Assembly: GCA_037384645.1 (NCBI GenBank) | Contig: JARRNT010000033.1 | Span: forward strand, 1-64,000 | Origin: RI-92 sp037384645 | GTDB lineage: Bacteria > Pseudomonadota > Gammaproteobacteria > UBA6429 > Thiohalophilaceae | Length of the DNA stretch: 64,000 nt | Direction of reading: 5' to 3' | Shown: piece after piece, positions 45,369 through 54,110 of the stretch | Layout of the letters: each line of letters starts with the position of its first letter | Position numbering within the stretch: position 1 is the first letter of the stretch | Made by a program: the position numbers and the translations under genes | Notes under the pieces: generated by a model | What the model saw: only the letters and a program-made list of their open reading frames with translations | The model's database searches: none | What the model was told of the DNA's origin: nothing

Positions 45369-45453
45369 CCGCCTTTTCTTGCAGTGTTTTCGTAAACTGT
45401 GAAGTAACGCATATATCATGAACTGATAAAATAAATTTATTGAACAATTTCAC

Positions 45454-45494
45454 CTGATCCACATCAATGTAGAAGGTAACCAATATTGTAATCT
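45454..45494 (+). promoter_or_regulatory. FNR/DNR-like promoter
   Basis: CTGATCCACATCAA at 45454-45467 matches TTGAT-N4-ATCAA at 9 of 10 positions. A -10 hexamer TAATCT lies at 45489-45494. A start near 45501 puts the site centre at about -41, the class II position of FNR/DNR activators. The next gene, the 62-residue protein at 45605, is about 100 nt downstream. Confidence 0.6.
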
Positions 45495-45604
45495 TTACCT
45501 ATGTAGATCGTTAGCAAAGCATCTGGTTGGGATCCAGCGGCTCAGATATAGAGAGGACTATAGCAGCGTTATTTCCGCGGACAAGTCAACAAAGGAGGTG
45601 TGAC

Positions 45605-45793
45605 ATGGCCGATCAAACAACTGTAAAAAATCCGGAGAGGAAAATGTTGTGCCTTTTCGCGCATGCAGTTTGTTTGAAAACATGGAAAGAATGCTGGGTG
45701 CACCCCTACCGAATGGAACAGGCTTTGCTGGAAGTGACCGTGCTTAAACTGGCGAGTGCCAGGCGCCACGCAATCACTATCGAATCGGATTAA
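45605..45793 (+). CDS. 62-residue protein of unknown function
   Basis: A short open frame with a near-perfect AAAGGAGGTG ribosome-binding site 5-14 nt upstream of the ATG and an FNR/DNR-like promoter further up. The protein contains three cysteines (MLCLF, AVCLKT, KECWVH) and a helical C-terminal half (YRMEQALLEVTVLKLASARR). The longer frame starting at 45527 is less likely given the site strength. Cys and Trp suggest metal or haem binding, which is a guess. No homologue is recognised. Confidence 0.65.
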   Translation: MADQTTVKNPERKMLCLFAHAVCLKTWKECWVHPYRMEQALLEVTVLKLASARRHAITIESD

Positions 45794-45880
45794 TAGTCTT
45801 TTATGATCTTACCTCGACTTTGCCCGGCTCCCCGGCATTACTGGCAGACTAACAGTGTTTTACTGTTGCAGCGATGCTAT

Positions 45881-47224
45881 TTAACTTGCCATTTCATGCA
45901 GCTGAGTCTGTTGTACATTTCCATCAGTATGGATTGCACACACCGTCATATGCTGCGGGATACAGACAGTAAAGGTACTACCTTCTCGCACCCGGCTGCG
46001 CACGCTGATAGTCCCCTGCATCATCTCAACAAATCGCTTGGCTATGGTCAGACCAAGGCCAACTCCTTCATATCTTCGTGTCGAGGCACTATCCCCCTGA
46101 ACAAAGGGCTCGAAAATGCTGGAAAGGTTTTTTTCCGGTATCCCTATTCCGCTATCGTGCACCTGAATTTTCAGTGAAGGATTCGATTTGCTTCCAGCCG
46201 CCTGGACATCGATCTGTATTTCTCCATTCCCCGTAAACTTGTTGGCATTATCCAGAAGGTTAATCATCACCTGTTTGAGCTTGAGTTGATCGGCGTAGAT
46301 CTGGTATTGCGCAAGATTAAAATTAATCGAGCAAAAATTACCCCTCACATCAAATTGCTGCTGCATACCAGAAAGTATATTTTCAAAAAACAGACGTATA
46401 TCAAAATATTCACTACTGGAATGCAGTTTTCCTGATTCTATTTTTGACAGGTCAAGTATGCCATTTATCAGCGACAATAAATGGTTGGCGGAATACTGTA
46501 TCTTGCCAGCATCATCCGCCAGTTGTTTATTGCCATCCGCAACGGCATCCTCCTCCAGCAAACCACTGTACGATATAATCACGTTGAGAGGAGTTCGCAA
46601 TTCATGACTCATATTGGCTAAAAAGTCACTTTTGGATTTGTTGGCCAGATTCGCCTTGCGCAGTGCGTCTTCAAGCCGCTTCAGCAAGGCTGCCACATAG
46701 CCCGGCAATAAAATCAACCACACCAGCAATCCTGCACCCAGTATTTGTTGTTCATGCCAGTACGGAGTAAACCATAGGACAAGGGCAAAACCTATCGCGC
46801 TGAATATGTTGGTGACATACATGTACTTGCGCCCATAACGCAAACCATTCGCAATCGTTACCCATAAATACCCACCATAGAAGGCAGATGCAGTTTCACC
46901 CGCAGCAATCATCGCATAGGTCACGACCAGGGTGTCTGCCACGATACTTATTGCACGTCGAGCAACAAACGGTCCAGGCCAGATCACATTCGATACCCAT
47001 TGCAATACTGAATAGAAAAAATACCCTATCGCGACATAGAGGATTATATGATGACTATTATTAAGTCCATCCTGGTAATAGTTCCTTAGCAGAAGATAGA
47101 TAACGACAGACAAGGCCAGAACAATGCGGACTGTTGCCGCCCCCATATCGACACCGCCACGTCTGTACAGGCTTTGTAAACATTGCACCGCGGAGAAATG
47201 ATGCCTGGAATTGCTGGTAAACAT
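45881..47224 (-). CDS. Membrane-bound sensor histidine kinase
   Basis: A 447-residue protein. Residues about 25-175 hold five or six transmembrane helices; then the dimerisation/phosphoacceptor box FLANMSHELRTPLNVIISYSG with its histidine near 209; N box around DNANKFTG; and G boxes HDSGIGIPEKN and GVGLGLTIAKRF. Typical hybrid-free kinase with no receiver domain. It is downstream of the HD-GYP regulator on the same strand, 128 nt away. Confidence 0.9.
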   Translation of the reverse strand: MFTSNSRHHFSAVQCLQSLYRRGGVDMGAATVRIVLALSVVIYLLLRNYYQDGLNNSHHIILYVAIGYFFYSVLQWVSNVIWPGPFVARRAISIVADTLVVTYAMIAAGETASAFYGGYLWVTIANGLRYGRKYMYVTNIFSAIGFALVLWFTPYWHEQQILGAGLLVWLILLPGYVAALLKRLEDALRKANLANKSKSDFLANMSHELRTPLNVIISYSGLLEEDAVADGNKQLADDAGKIQYSANHLLSLINGILDLSKIESGKLHSSSEYFDIRLFFENILSGMQQQFDVRGNFCSINFNLAQYQIYADQLKLKQVMINLLDNANKFTGNGEIQIDVQAAGSKSNPSLKIQVHDSGIGIPEKNLSSIFEPFVQGDSASTRRYEGVGLGLTIAKRFVEMMQGTISVRSRVREGSTFTVCIPQHMTVCAIHTDGNVQQTQLHEMAS

Positions 47225-47352
47225 TCGTGTTTCAACCTGCCATTTCAGCAGCTCAGGGCGTCCCTCTGTGGAGTCGTTCTGAGGGTTTTACCGCAACGCC
47301 TGATTCCGTATCTGCTCAATAAGTAATACTATTGTTATAAATTACGCTCTCG

Positions 47353-48501
47353 TCAGCTTCTGGCCTGTGCCACAAGTTCTTCGTAAGCGCTATAGGATTC
47401 CTCATCAACGTAGTTCTTTTTGACATTGATAAATTCATCCTCACAATTCAGGAAGGCTTCAACCACACGCGGATCGAAATGTTTTCCAATTCCCTCAACG
47501 ATGATCTGACGGCTTTGCTCATGGGTAAAAGCATCTTTATAGCAACGCACAGAAGTCAGGGCATCATAGACATCGGCCAGGGCAAGTATCCTGGCTGACA
47601 AGGGTATCGCATCGCCTTTGAGGCCATGCGGGTAACCACTTCCATCCCATTTTTCGTGATGCGACTCTGCGATTTCTATCCCCATCCGGATAAAGCTGTT
47701 GCCTGGATGCTTTTCTATCACCGCTCGCAGCATATTTGCTCCGAGCAGCGTATGGTTACGCATGATTTCCCATTCGTTATCGTTCAGTTTGCCCGGCTTC
47801 AGAAGTACGCTGTCCGGAATTCCCACTTTCCCGATATCATGTAGTGAGCTAGTCGTGAAGATACATTCGATATATTCCGGTGTGATCACATCCCTGAAAT
47901 CATCTGTCTTCGCCATATATTCACACAATATTCTGCAGAATATACGCATCCTGTCCAGATGCGCCCCCGTCTCCGGGTCCTTCGATTCTGCAAGTTTTGA
48001 TGTCGCAAATATCATTGCCATTTGCGCTGCGGTAATTTCCCTGACCTGCTGATCCACTTTTTGTTTTAACTGACTGTTGTATAGTTCCAGTTCATTTCGA
48101 TATTGCTTGTCGCGATCATACAGGCGTTTCTTATTCAGTGAATTATTCACCCTTGCCCGTAATAAGACAGGGTTCACTGGCTTGGTAAGATAATCATCAG
48201 CCCCAGCCTCGATACAGCGAACGACACTTTGTTCCTGCTCCAGTGCTGAAACCATCACCACCGGGATATGCTGCCACTTGTCACTCTGTTTAAGTCTGGC
48301 CAGGACCTCGTAGCCATCCATTTCTGGCATCATCACGTCCAGCAGGATCAGATCGACAATAAACTTGTCCAGGATCTGGAAAGCCTTAAAGCCGCTCTCG
48401 GCCTGGAAGGTGTTGAAGCCATCCCGTTCAAGCCGACGCGTAATTGTCTCTATATTCAGGACGTTATCATCTATGACAAGAATATTCGTACTACCGGACA
48501 T
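47353..48501 (-). CDS. Response regulator with HD-GYP domain
   Basis: A 382-residue protein. Receiver domain 1-120 with phospho-acceptor D55 in LILLDVMMPEMDG and invariant lysine in YLTKPVNP. A coiled linker leads to an HD-GYP phosphodiesterase at about 165-365: SSLHDIGKVGIPD, NHTLLGANML, ESHHEKWDGSGYPHG and DVYDALTSVRCYK. HD-GYP enzymes degrade c-di-GMP. The adjacent histidine kinase is the likely phosphate source. Confidence 0.94.
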   Translation of the reverse strand: MSGSTNILVIDDNVLNIETITRRLERDGFNTFQAESGFKAFQILDKFIVDLILLDVMMPEMDGYEVLARLKQSDKWQHIPVVMVSALEQEQSVVRCIEAGADDYLTKPVNPVLLRARVNNSLNKKRLYDRDKQYRNELELYNSQLKQKVDQQVREITAAQMAMIFATSKLAESKDPETGAHLDRMRIFCRILCEYMAKTDDFRDVITPEYIECIFTTSSLHDIGKVGIPDSVLLKPGKLNDNEWEIMRNHTLLGANMLRAVIEKHPGNSFIRMGIEIAESHHEKWDGSGYPHGLKGDAIPLSARILALADVYDALTSVRCYKDAFTHEQSRQIIVEGIGKHFDPRVVEAFLNCEDEFINVKKNYVDEESYSAYEELVAQARS

Positions 48502-48700
48502 ATATTCCCCTCAAAACCTCTCAAATCGCGCTATTGCAGCTCACCATCCCATATATATCGAACTGGTAGGGGGGTTGCTTTAAATCGTAGTAAGTTACTG
48601 AGTTATATAGAATAGTTTGCGCACTTTTGCTGCCGCCCCCTGGCACCGCAGCATATTTTGCAAGGATTAATGCGGTCTGGTACTGAAAGGTAAAAAGTTT

Positions 48701-49000
48701 ATGCACAAACTGGTTAACCTGAGGCTTCCGGGCAGCAGCAAGGATCTTGTGCCGTCGCGCATAGCTTTCGCCGGTATAGGCCGAAAACTTATTAATATTA
48801 TGATGAAAGGCAACATGTCTTCACTGGAGGAACAGATCGAACTTGCCAGAGAGGCTGGCATCACGTCCCAGGTCTGTTCGCCATCCCTGGCGATTATGGG
48901 TTTTGATGAAAATGAATGGGTCGTACCTGTGGATGTGTGCGGTGTTGCAGCCATGTACGATACTGCACTCAGTGCACGAACCGCCTATTTCATATCGTAA
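48701..49000 (+). CDS. Shortened DsrE-like protein (perhaps a remnant)
   Basis: A 99-residue protein. Residues 36-99 look like the C-terminal half of DsrE-family proteins: SSLEEQIELAREAGITSQVC, AIMGFDENEW and CGVAAMYDTA, echoing the usual MSMDxMGxxxxEL and GGVAxYL pattern with a conserved Cys in TSQVC. The N-terminal half of a normal DsrE (about 60 residues) is missing; upstream in the same frame, GLVLKGKKF (48674-48700) could be its tail, separated from a possible earlier piece (FAAAPWHRSIFCKD) by a stop at 48668-48670. A GAAAGG site precedes the ATG, so a short protein may still be made. Confidence 0.5.
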   Translation: MHKLVNLRLPGSSKDLVPSRIAFAGIGRKLINIMMKGNMSSLEEQIELAREAGITSQVCSPSLAIMGFDENEWVVPVDVCGVAAMYDTALSARTAYFIS

Positions 49001-49026
49001 TACCCGCAAGGCATACAACAATACTG

Positions 49027-49052
49027 ACTCCTGCTGTCATGCGGCAGCAGGA
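49027..49052. other. GC-rich hairpin without T run
   Basis: A 9-bp perfect stem CTCCTGCTG / CAGCAGGAG around an 8-nt loop, just after the DsrE-like gene. It could be a processing or attenuation structure; a terminator is unlikely because no T run follows on either strand. Confidence 0.45.
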
Positions 49053-49090
49053 GACAAATCATGTTGGATATATAATAAACCTGCTCAGGC

Positions 49091-49138
49091 TTAACGACAT
49101 ATTTTTGCGTAATCGATAAAGTCATTCATGGCAGCCAT
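49091..49138 (-). CDS. 15-codon micro-ORF with strong ribosome-binding site
   Basis: MAAMNDFIDYAKICR then TAA, preceded by AGAAGGAGATGCC, an unusually good Shine-Dalgarno site. It sits downstream of the split lipoprotein gene on the same strand. It could be a small peptide gene, a leader, or the start of a gene that was cut short. Only the ribosome-binding site supports it. Confidence 0.3.
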   Translation of the reverse strand: MAAMNDFIDYAKICR

Positions 49139-49186
49139 GGCATCTCCTTCTAAACCAGGGAATGATTACTTATTGGCGGCGACGAA

Positions 49187-50812
49187 TTATTGCTTGCTGA
49201 TAAACCCAACCTGCATATTGATGTCGGGCAGGCCGGATGTACTGTCAAAGCCACGAATATAACCGTAGACGAAATACAGATAGTCTTTGCCATTATAATG
49301 CGCGATTGTCGGTTCACCGACCGCCACTATCCGGCCAATATCAGATGTGTTACCCGGGGTAAAACTATCCGCGCTGAGTATCTTGACTGGCGTGTTCCAG
49401 TTATTTGCATTTTGATAGTCTGCCAGGCTCTGGCCACCCAGATAAGCGCTATAGAAGATTTCTGGCAATGCTGTATCGCTCGAATGCGTGTAATACAAAC
49501 CATTGCCAGTAAAAAAAGGTTGTGTCTGCATATTGGGCTGGGCCTGGTTTATCACTGTCGGTAACACCAGCTTGCTCCAGCTGCCGCCAGGAAATGAACC
49601 CGAGGTCAGGACATATACCGAGATGTCACCGTAATCACTGTCACCGCTGCCATCCTTTTCATCATCCGTCCAGACAGACTTGATTAACTTATTCTCGGCA
49701 TACAGATGCGGGTTGCCCTGGGTACCATAAATCCCTGAGGTACCGGTCTTGCCGAAATTCACCAGTTGCGAGTCGAACGGGCTGCCGTGAATCGGATGGG
49801 TAGCGGGAATACCCGAAGGAATCAGGCTGCCGAGGTTGGTATTCTGACCCAGGATAATGCTATCGGTATACACGTCCACGCCGCTGGCCACCATCAGCGA
49901 ACCGTCACCATTGACATCCACCATATTGCTGTTCGCCGGATCGCTGAAGGCAAACGCCATGGTTGCGGTCCCGTCCCCATGCATGACGAAACTCATCCCG
50001 TAGGGGTTGGCCAGGGCATCGTTATCGTCATCAAACGTGAGGTAAAACGGCTGGGCATAACTGCCGTCGGGCTGGCGTTTGAAACCGTAAAACATGGTGG
50101 AAGGGGCGAAGATCGATAATTGATCATCACCGACCATCTAGGAATTGGAATTGTGCCGGTTGGTCCCGTTGGTGACATCAATGCGGCCAGTGAAGAAACC
50201 CGGACGTGCGGGTGCGGCATACGGTCCGATAGTGTCATCCAGCCAGGGATGGGTACAGCGGGTCGGGCTCAGTCGGTTGCCACCGCAGCCACCATTGGCG
50301 CGGGGTGTAGTAAATAACTGAAAGGCGCCAAAATACACCGGCCCATATTGCACGAACAGGTATTGGCCATCGGCACTGACGGTCACCCCATCCTCATAGC
50401 CGGGGGTATTCACCAGGCCCGCCACCGCCATGGGCTGGCCCCAGCCGGCCTGGACCTGGGCCAGCACCAGCGGCGTACGGCTGAAACTGGCCCCGTGATA
50501 ACTGACGCTGACGGGGTATTCACCCGTGCCGTCAGGGATAACCGTAAACGCATATTGCCCCGGGGCCACTTCGCGGACGCTGTTATGACTACCACGCCCG
50601 AGTGTAATTTGCAGATCCGTGGCCGCGCCAGTCACGGCCTGACCGTCCTGCGTGAGACTCACCGTCACCCGGAACGGATTGGTGCTCGCGCTGGTCAGCC
50701 GGGTAAACGCCAGTGAAATCGAATAAGCTGGGGCCGCCCCACCGCTCGCGCCACCACCGCCACAAGCGGATAGCCCTGCAACAAACGATAAAACCCAGGT
50801 GAAACGTAGCAT
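49187..50812 (-). pseudogene. Lipoprotein gene split by an in-frame amber codon
   Basis: One continuous reading frame of 541 codons plus stop, interrupted by TAG at 50138-50140. The first part (50812-50141) begins with a lipoprotein signal, MLRFTWVLSFVAGLSAC with lipobox LSAC followed by GGGGASGG, then an immunoglobulin-like segment (about residues 25-110) and a propeller-like start (VTVSADGQYLFVQYGPVYFG). The second part (from ATG 50137) continues as propeller-like blades (GDGSLMVASGVDVYTD, GNGLYYTHSSDTALPEIFYS, GKDYLYFVYGY). Both parts read well on either side of the TAG, so a single base change is the simplest cause. If not read through, a truncated lipoprotein and perhaps a re-started second half would be made. 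No function known. Confidence 0.8.
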
Positions 50813-51011
50813 AAAGGGATTTATACCAGCTGGGACCAGAATCGCCAGTGTGGTGGCAGCTAAATTCCCGAGGCTGCCAACCTGTTCATATTTACGACAC
50901 CCGGATTGCATGCCCCAGTTTCCACTCAGCCTGGCTCGATCTGTGTCTGAGCTGGTGGTAACGTTGGGATGCAATACGGCATAACACAAAAAGCAGACCG
51001 TTATCGAACGT

Positions 51012-52424
51012 ATGGACACACCAATGCCCGCAGCTAAGCATCGCAATGAACCGGCGCTTTCCCCGGTCGGCACCATCACTGCGGTCCACGGCCCGGTGGT
51101 CGAGGTAGTCTGTGACATCTTGCCCCCGCTGCATCGCGCCCTGTGTACTAGCCTGGGCGACGAGACCTACCTGTTTGAAGTCCACCAGCACCTGGATGCC
51201 CACCATGCGCGGGCCATTACCCTGCACTACACCAGTGGACTACAACGGGGTATGACAGTGTTTGATACCGGCGGTCCAATCCGGGTGCCGGTGGCTGACG
51301 ATTGTCTGGGTCGGGTCCTCAACGCATTCGGCGAGCCCCTGGACGGACAGCCGGCCTTTGCTGCGCAGGAATACCGTGATATCCATGGGCAAGCAACCGC
51401 GCTGCACGACAGCGTGGCAGTCAGCGAGATCCTCCAGACCGGAATCAAGGTCATCGACCTGCTCTGTCCCTTCGTCAAGGGTGGCAAAACCGGCCTGTTC
51501 GGCGGCGCCGGTGTGGGCAAGACCGTGCTGGTCATGGAGTTCATGCATGCCGTCGCCCACCTGCACCAGGGTGTTTCCGTGTTTGCCGGGGTGGGCGAAC
51601 GCATACGCGAGGCCCACGAGGTCTGGCACGAAATGGAAAAGGCCGGGGTCATGCCGCAGACCACCATGGTCTTTGGCCAGATGGATGAATCGCCGGGAGT
51701 GCGCTTCCGGGTCGGCCTGTCTGCGCTGACCTATGCCGAATACCTGCGCGATAGCTTGCACAAGGAAGTTCTGTTCGTCATGGATAATGTCTTTCGTTTT
51801 GTCCAGGCCGGCAGTGAAATTTCCAGCCTGCTGGGTCGGATGCCCGCCACCGTCGGTTACCAGCCGACCCTGATCACCGAGGTGGCCGAATTACAGGAGC
51901 GCATCCTCACCACCCGTGCCGGTGCCATCACCTCAGTGCAAGCGGTCTATGTCCCGGCTGACGACATGACCGATCCGGCGGTCAGCACCATCCTGAGTCA
52001 CCTCGATACTACCGTGATCCTGTCGCGTATCCAGGCCAGCAAAGGCGTCTATCCGGCTGTCGATCCCCTGCACTCCGGCAGCAAGCTGATGGACCGCCAC
52101 CTGCTGGGCGACCGCCACTACAACCTGGCCGAGGGGGTACGCGAACACCTGGCGCGTTACGCCGAGCTGGAAGATATCATCACCATGCTGGGAATCGAGG
52201 AACTCTCGGTCAAGGACCGGCAGATCGTGCTACGCGCACGTCGCCTGCAAAAATACCTGACCCAGCCATTCTGGGTAGTAGCCGGGCACAGCGGCATCGA
52301 TGGCGTCTCAGTCAGCCTGGAAGAAACCTTGCGTGATGTCGAGGACTTTTTAACCGGCAAATACGACGAACTCGATGAAGCGGAATGTTATATGCGCGGC
52401 ACCATGCAGGAGACAAAACAATGA
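51012..52424 (+). CDS. atpD: Alternative F-type ATPase subunit beta
   Basis: Catalytic subunit of an N-ATPase-type F1F0 ATPase. The 470 residues have P-loop GGAGVGKT (164-171), the GERIREAHEVWHEM segment with the catalytic glutamate and arginine context, and the ADDMTDPAV motif (PAD-type). The DELSEED region reads EELSVKD, so some acidic residues are lost. First gene of an operon lacking atpH and atpI in the normal order. Overlaps atpC by 4 nt. A second, standard ATP synthase is presumably encoded elsewhere. Confidence 0.95.
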   Translation: MDTPMPAAKHRNEPALSPVGTITAVHGPVVEVVCDILPPLHRALCTSLGDETYLFEVHQHLDAHHARAITLHYTSGLQRGMTVFDTGGPIRVPVADDCLGRVLNAFGEPLDGQPAFAAQEYRDIHGQATALHDSVAVSEILQTGIKVIDLLCPFVKGGKTGLFGGAGVGKTVLVMEFMHAVAHLHQGVSVFAGVGERIREAHEVWHEMEKAGVMPQTTMVFGQMDESPGVRFRVGLSALTYAEYLRDSLHKEVLFVMDNVFRFVQAGSEISSLLGRMPATVGYQPTLITEVAELQERILTTRAGAITSVQAVYVPADDMTDPAVSTILSHLDTTVILSRIQASKGVYPAVDPLHSGSKLMDRHLLGDRHYNLAEGVREHLARYAELEDIITMLGIEELSVKDRQIVLRARRLQKYLTQPFWVVAGHSGIDGVSVSLEETLRDVEDFLTGKYDELDEAECYMRGTMQETKQ

Positions 52425-52828
52425 GTGCGTTCACCCTGCTACTTCGCGATTATCAACATCAACAACGTTTTGAAGACACCCTGTCGTTCGTTGGCGAAGA
52501 CGCCTCGGGCAGCTTTGGCATCCAGGCCCAGCATGTGCGGATGATGACCTCACTGGTATTTGGGCTGGCGCGCTTCCGTTGCCAGGCAGGCAGCTGGACG
52601 TATATCGCCCTGCCCGGTGGCCTTGCCTATTTTCGCGACAACACCCTGAGCATTATCACCCGCCGCTATTTCCTGGATACTGATTACGATCGGATTAGCC
52701 ATACCCTGACCGAAGAACTGCTGGCGGAAGAAACAAAATTGTCCGCGATCAAACAAAGTCTGCGCCATATGGAGGAAGATTTACTTAAACAGATGTGGTT
52801 GCTACGCCGCGAGATAGGGACCATCTGA
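52421..52828 (+). CDS. atpC: Alternative F-type ATPase subunit epsilon
   Basis: A 135-residue epsilon subunit. Residues 1-85 form the beta-sandwich (SFGIQAQHVRMMTSLVFGLARF and the GGLAYFRDNTLSIITRRYF strand) and the rest is helical (LLAEETKLSAIKQSLRHM), giving the usual two-domain layout. Its start overlaps the atpD stop. The second position in N-ATPase operons is atpC, which fits here. Confidence 0.88.
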   Translation: MSAFTLLLRDYQHQQRFEDTLSFVGEDASGSFGIQAQHVRMMTSLVFGLARFRCQAGSWTYIALPGGLAYFRDNTLSIITRRYFLDTDYDRISHTLTEELLAEETKLSAIKQSLRHMEEDLLKQMWLLRREIGTI

Positions 52829-52842
52829 TGGAGGTCAGGTTT

Positions 52843-53124
52843 ATGGATCCGCAACAGCAATTGAAACGAAATATCCAGCGCCAGGCCCGACGTATCAAAA
52901 AGGCGGAACGCGAACGTGACAGTCTGCTCAGCAGTACGATTTACCTGGGCACCATCGGCCTGTTATTCGTGGTTCCCATCGTGGCCGGCGCCTACCTGGG
53001 TCACTGGCTGGATGTACGCGGCGGAGAGTACTCGGCCCACTGGATCCTCCCCTGCCTGTTACTGGGTATCGTGGTAGGTGCGGTCAACGTGTTTCTGTTT
53101 ATGTGGAGCAACCGGGATGACTAG
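52843..53124 (+). CDS. atpQ: AtpI/AtpQ-like small membrane protein
   Basis: A 93-residue protein with a basic N-terminal segment (QQQLKRNIQRQARRIKKAERER) and two transmembrane helices (about 30-50 and 64-85), the AtpI-like type called AtpQ in N-ATPase operons. A GGAGGT 7 nt before the ATG at 52843 supports this start; an ATG at 52828 overlapping the atpC stop is an alternative. AtpI-type proteins help assemble the c-ring in other systems. The usual next gene, atpR, is missing here. Confidence 0.82.
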   Translation: MDPQQQLKRNIQRQARRIKKAERERDSLLSSTIYLGTIGLLFVVPIVAGAYLGHWLDVRGGEYSAHWILPCLLLGIVVGAVNVFLFMWSNRDD

Positions 53125-53812
53125 CGGGATCAGCAGTCAGGTCCTGTTCCAGTTAGGACCGGTGATGATCACCGAACCGGTGGTAATCACCTGGGGCATC
53201 ATTGTGTTGATCGCGGTCCTGCTCAAGATCATTACCTATCGCCTGACCCTGTCTCCGGGAAATTTACAGACCGTGGTGGAAGGCATCGTCAGCGCCCAGG
53301 AAGCCGCCATCCGTGCGGTAGCGCCCGGTTACGAACGGCGCATGTTACCCTTCATCGGTGGCCTGTGGATCTTCCTGGTATTCGCCAATCTCGCCGGCCT
53401 ATTACCCGGCATTCACTCGCCCACCCGCGACCTCTCCACCACCAGTAGCCTCGCGTTCCTGGTCTTTCTCTCGGTGCACTGGTTCGGAATCCGCAGCGCC
53501 GGACTCAAAGCCTATCTGCGCCACTATCTGATGCCCAATCCCATCCTGCTGCCGTTTCATATAATCAGTGAAATCACGCGTACCGTGGCCCTGGCAGTAC
53601 GCCTGTTCGGCAACATGATGAGCCTGGAAATGGCGGCGCTATTAATATTAATGGTCGCCGGATTCCTGATCCCTATCCCGATCCTGATGCTGCACATCAT
53701 CGAGGCGCTGGTGCAATCCTATATCTTCGGGATGCTTGCGCTGATTTATGTCGCCGGCGGGATCCAGTCGCAACAAAAAGAATTATCTGCATCACAAAAG
53801 GAGTCCTCATGA
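53117..53812 (+). CDS. atpB: Alternative F-type ATPase subunit a
   Basis: A 231-residue integral membrane proton/ion channel subunit with about five or six helices. The essential arginine is in the TVALAVRLFGNM motif, followed by the family sequence MMSLEMAALLILM. It overlaps atpQ by 8 nt and atpE by 4 nt, so translation is tightly coupled. Confidence 0.95.
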   Translation: MTSGISSQVLFQLGPVMITEPVVITWGIIVLIAVLLKIITYRLTLSPGNLQTVVEGIVSAQEAAIRAVAPGYERRMLPFIGGLWIFLVFANLAGLLPGIHSPTRDLSTTSSLAFLVFLSVHWFGIRSAGLKAYLRHYLMPNPILLPFHIISEITRTVALAVRLFGNMMSLEMAALLILMVAGFLIPIPILMLHIIEALVQSYIFGMLALIYVAGGIQSQQKELSASQKESS

Positions 53813-54075
53813 GTACTATGAACTGGTTTGTTATCGCCTCCACAGTCGCTGCTGTCCTCGCTATCGCCATTGGTGTATTCATGCCGGCCGTGGCCATGGG
53901 TCGCGCCATCAGCAGTGCCCTCGACGCCCTCGCGCGCCAGCCGGAAAGCGAACGCTCTATCATGCGCACCCTGTTTATCGGCCTCGCCATGATCGAATCC
54001 CTCGCCATCTACGTGCTGGTCATCGTACTAATCGTACTGTTCAACAATCCCTTGCTGAGCTATATCCTGAAGTAA
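53809..54075 (+). CDS. atpE: Alternative F-type ATPase subunit c
   Basis: An 88-residue two-helix rotor protein. Ion-carrying glutamate E63 is in IESLAIY. Serine S64 and tyrosine Y68 match parts of the Na+-binding signature, but the position after ES is leucine rather than threonine, and the helix-1 glutamine/glutamate of the Na+ motif is P26 or M30 (FMPAVAMGRA). The loop ARQPE is conserved, preceded by four extra residues typical of N-ATPase c subunits. Ion specificity is therefore not settled by sequence. Confidence 0.92.
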   Translation: MSTMNWFVIASTVAAVLAIAIGVFMPAVAMGRAISSALDALARQPESERSIMRTLFIGLAMIESLAIYVLVIVLIVLFNNPLLSYILK

Positions 54076-54110
54076 ACCTGGTACAAGTGATTGAATAAAG
54101 GAACACGCAC

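Noticed and set aside
45369..45604. 45527-45793 as an 88-residue protein
   Set aside because: The strong AAAGGAGGTG before ATG 45605 makes the shorter form likelier; the extra 26 residues have no ribosome-binding site.
50813..51118. N-terminal extension of the split lipoprotein frame beyond 50812
   Set aside because: The extension overlaps the start of atpD and lacks any signal-peptide logic, whereas the ATG at 50812 gives a textbook lipobox.
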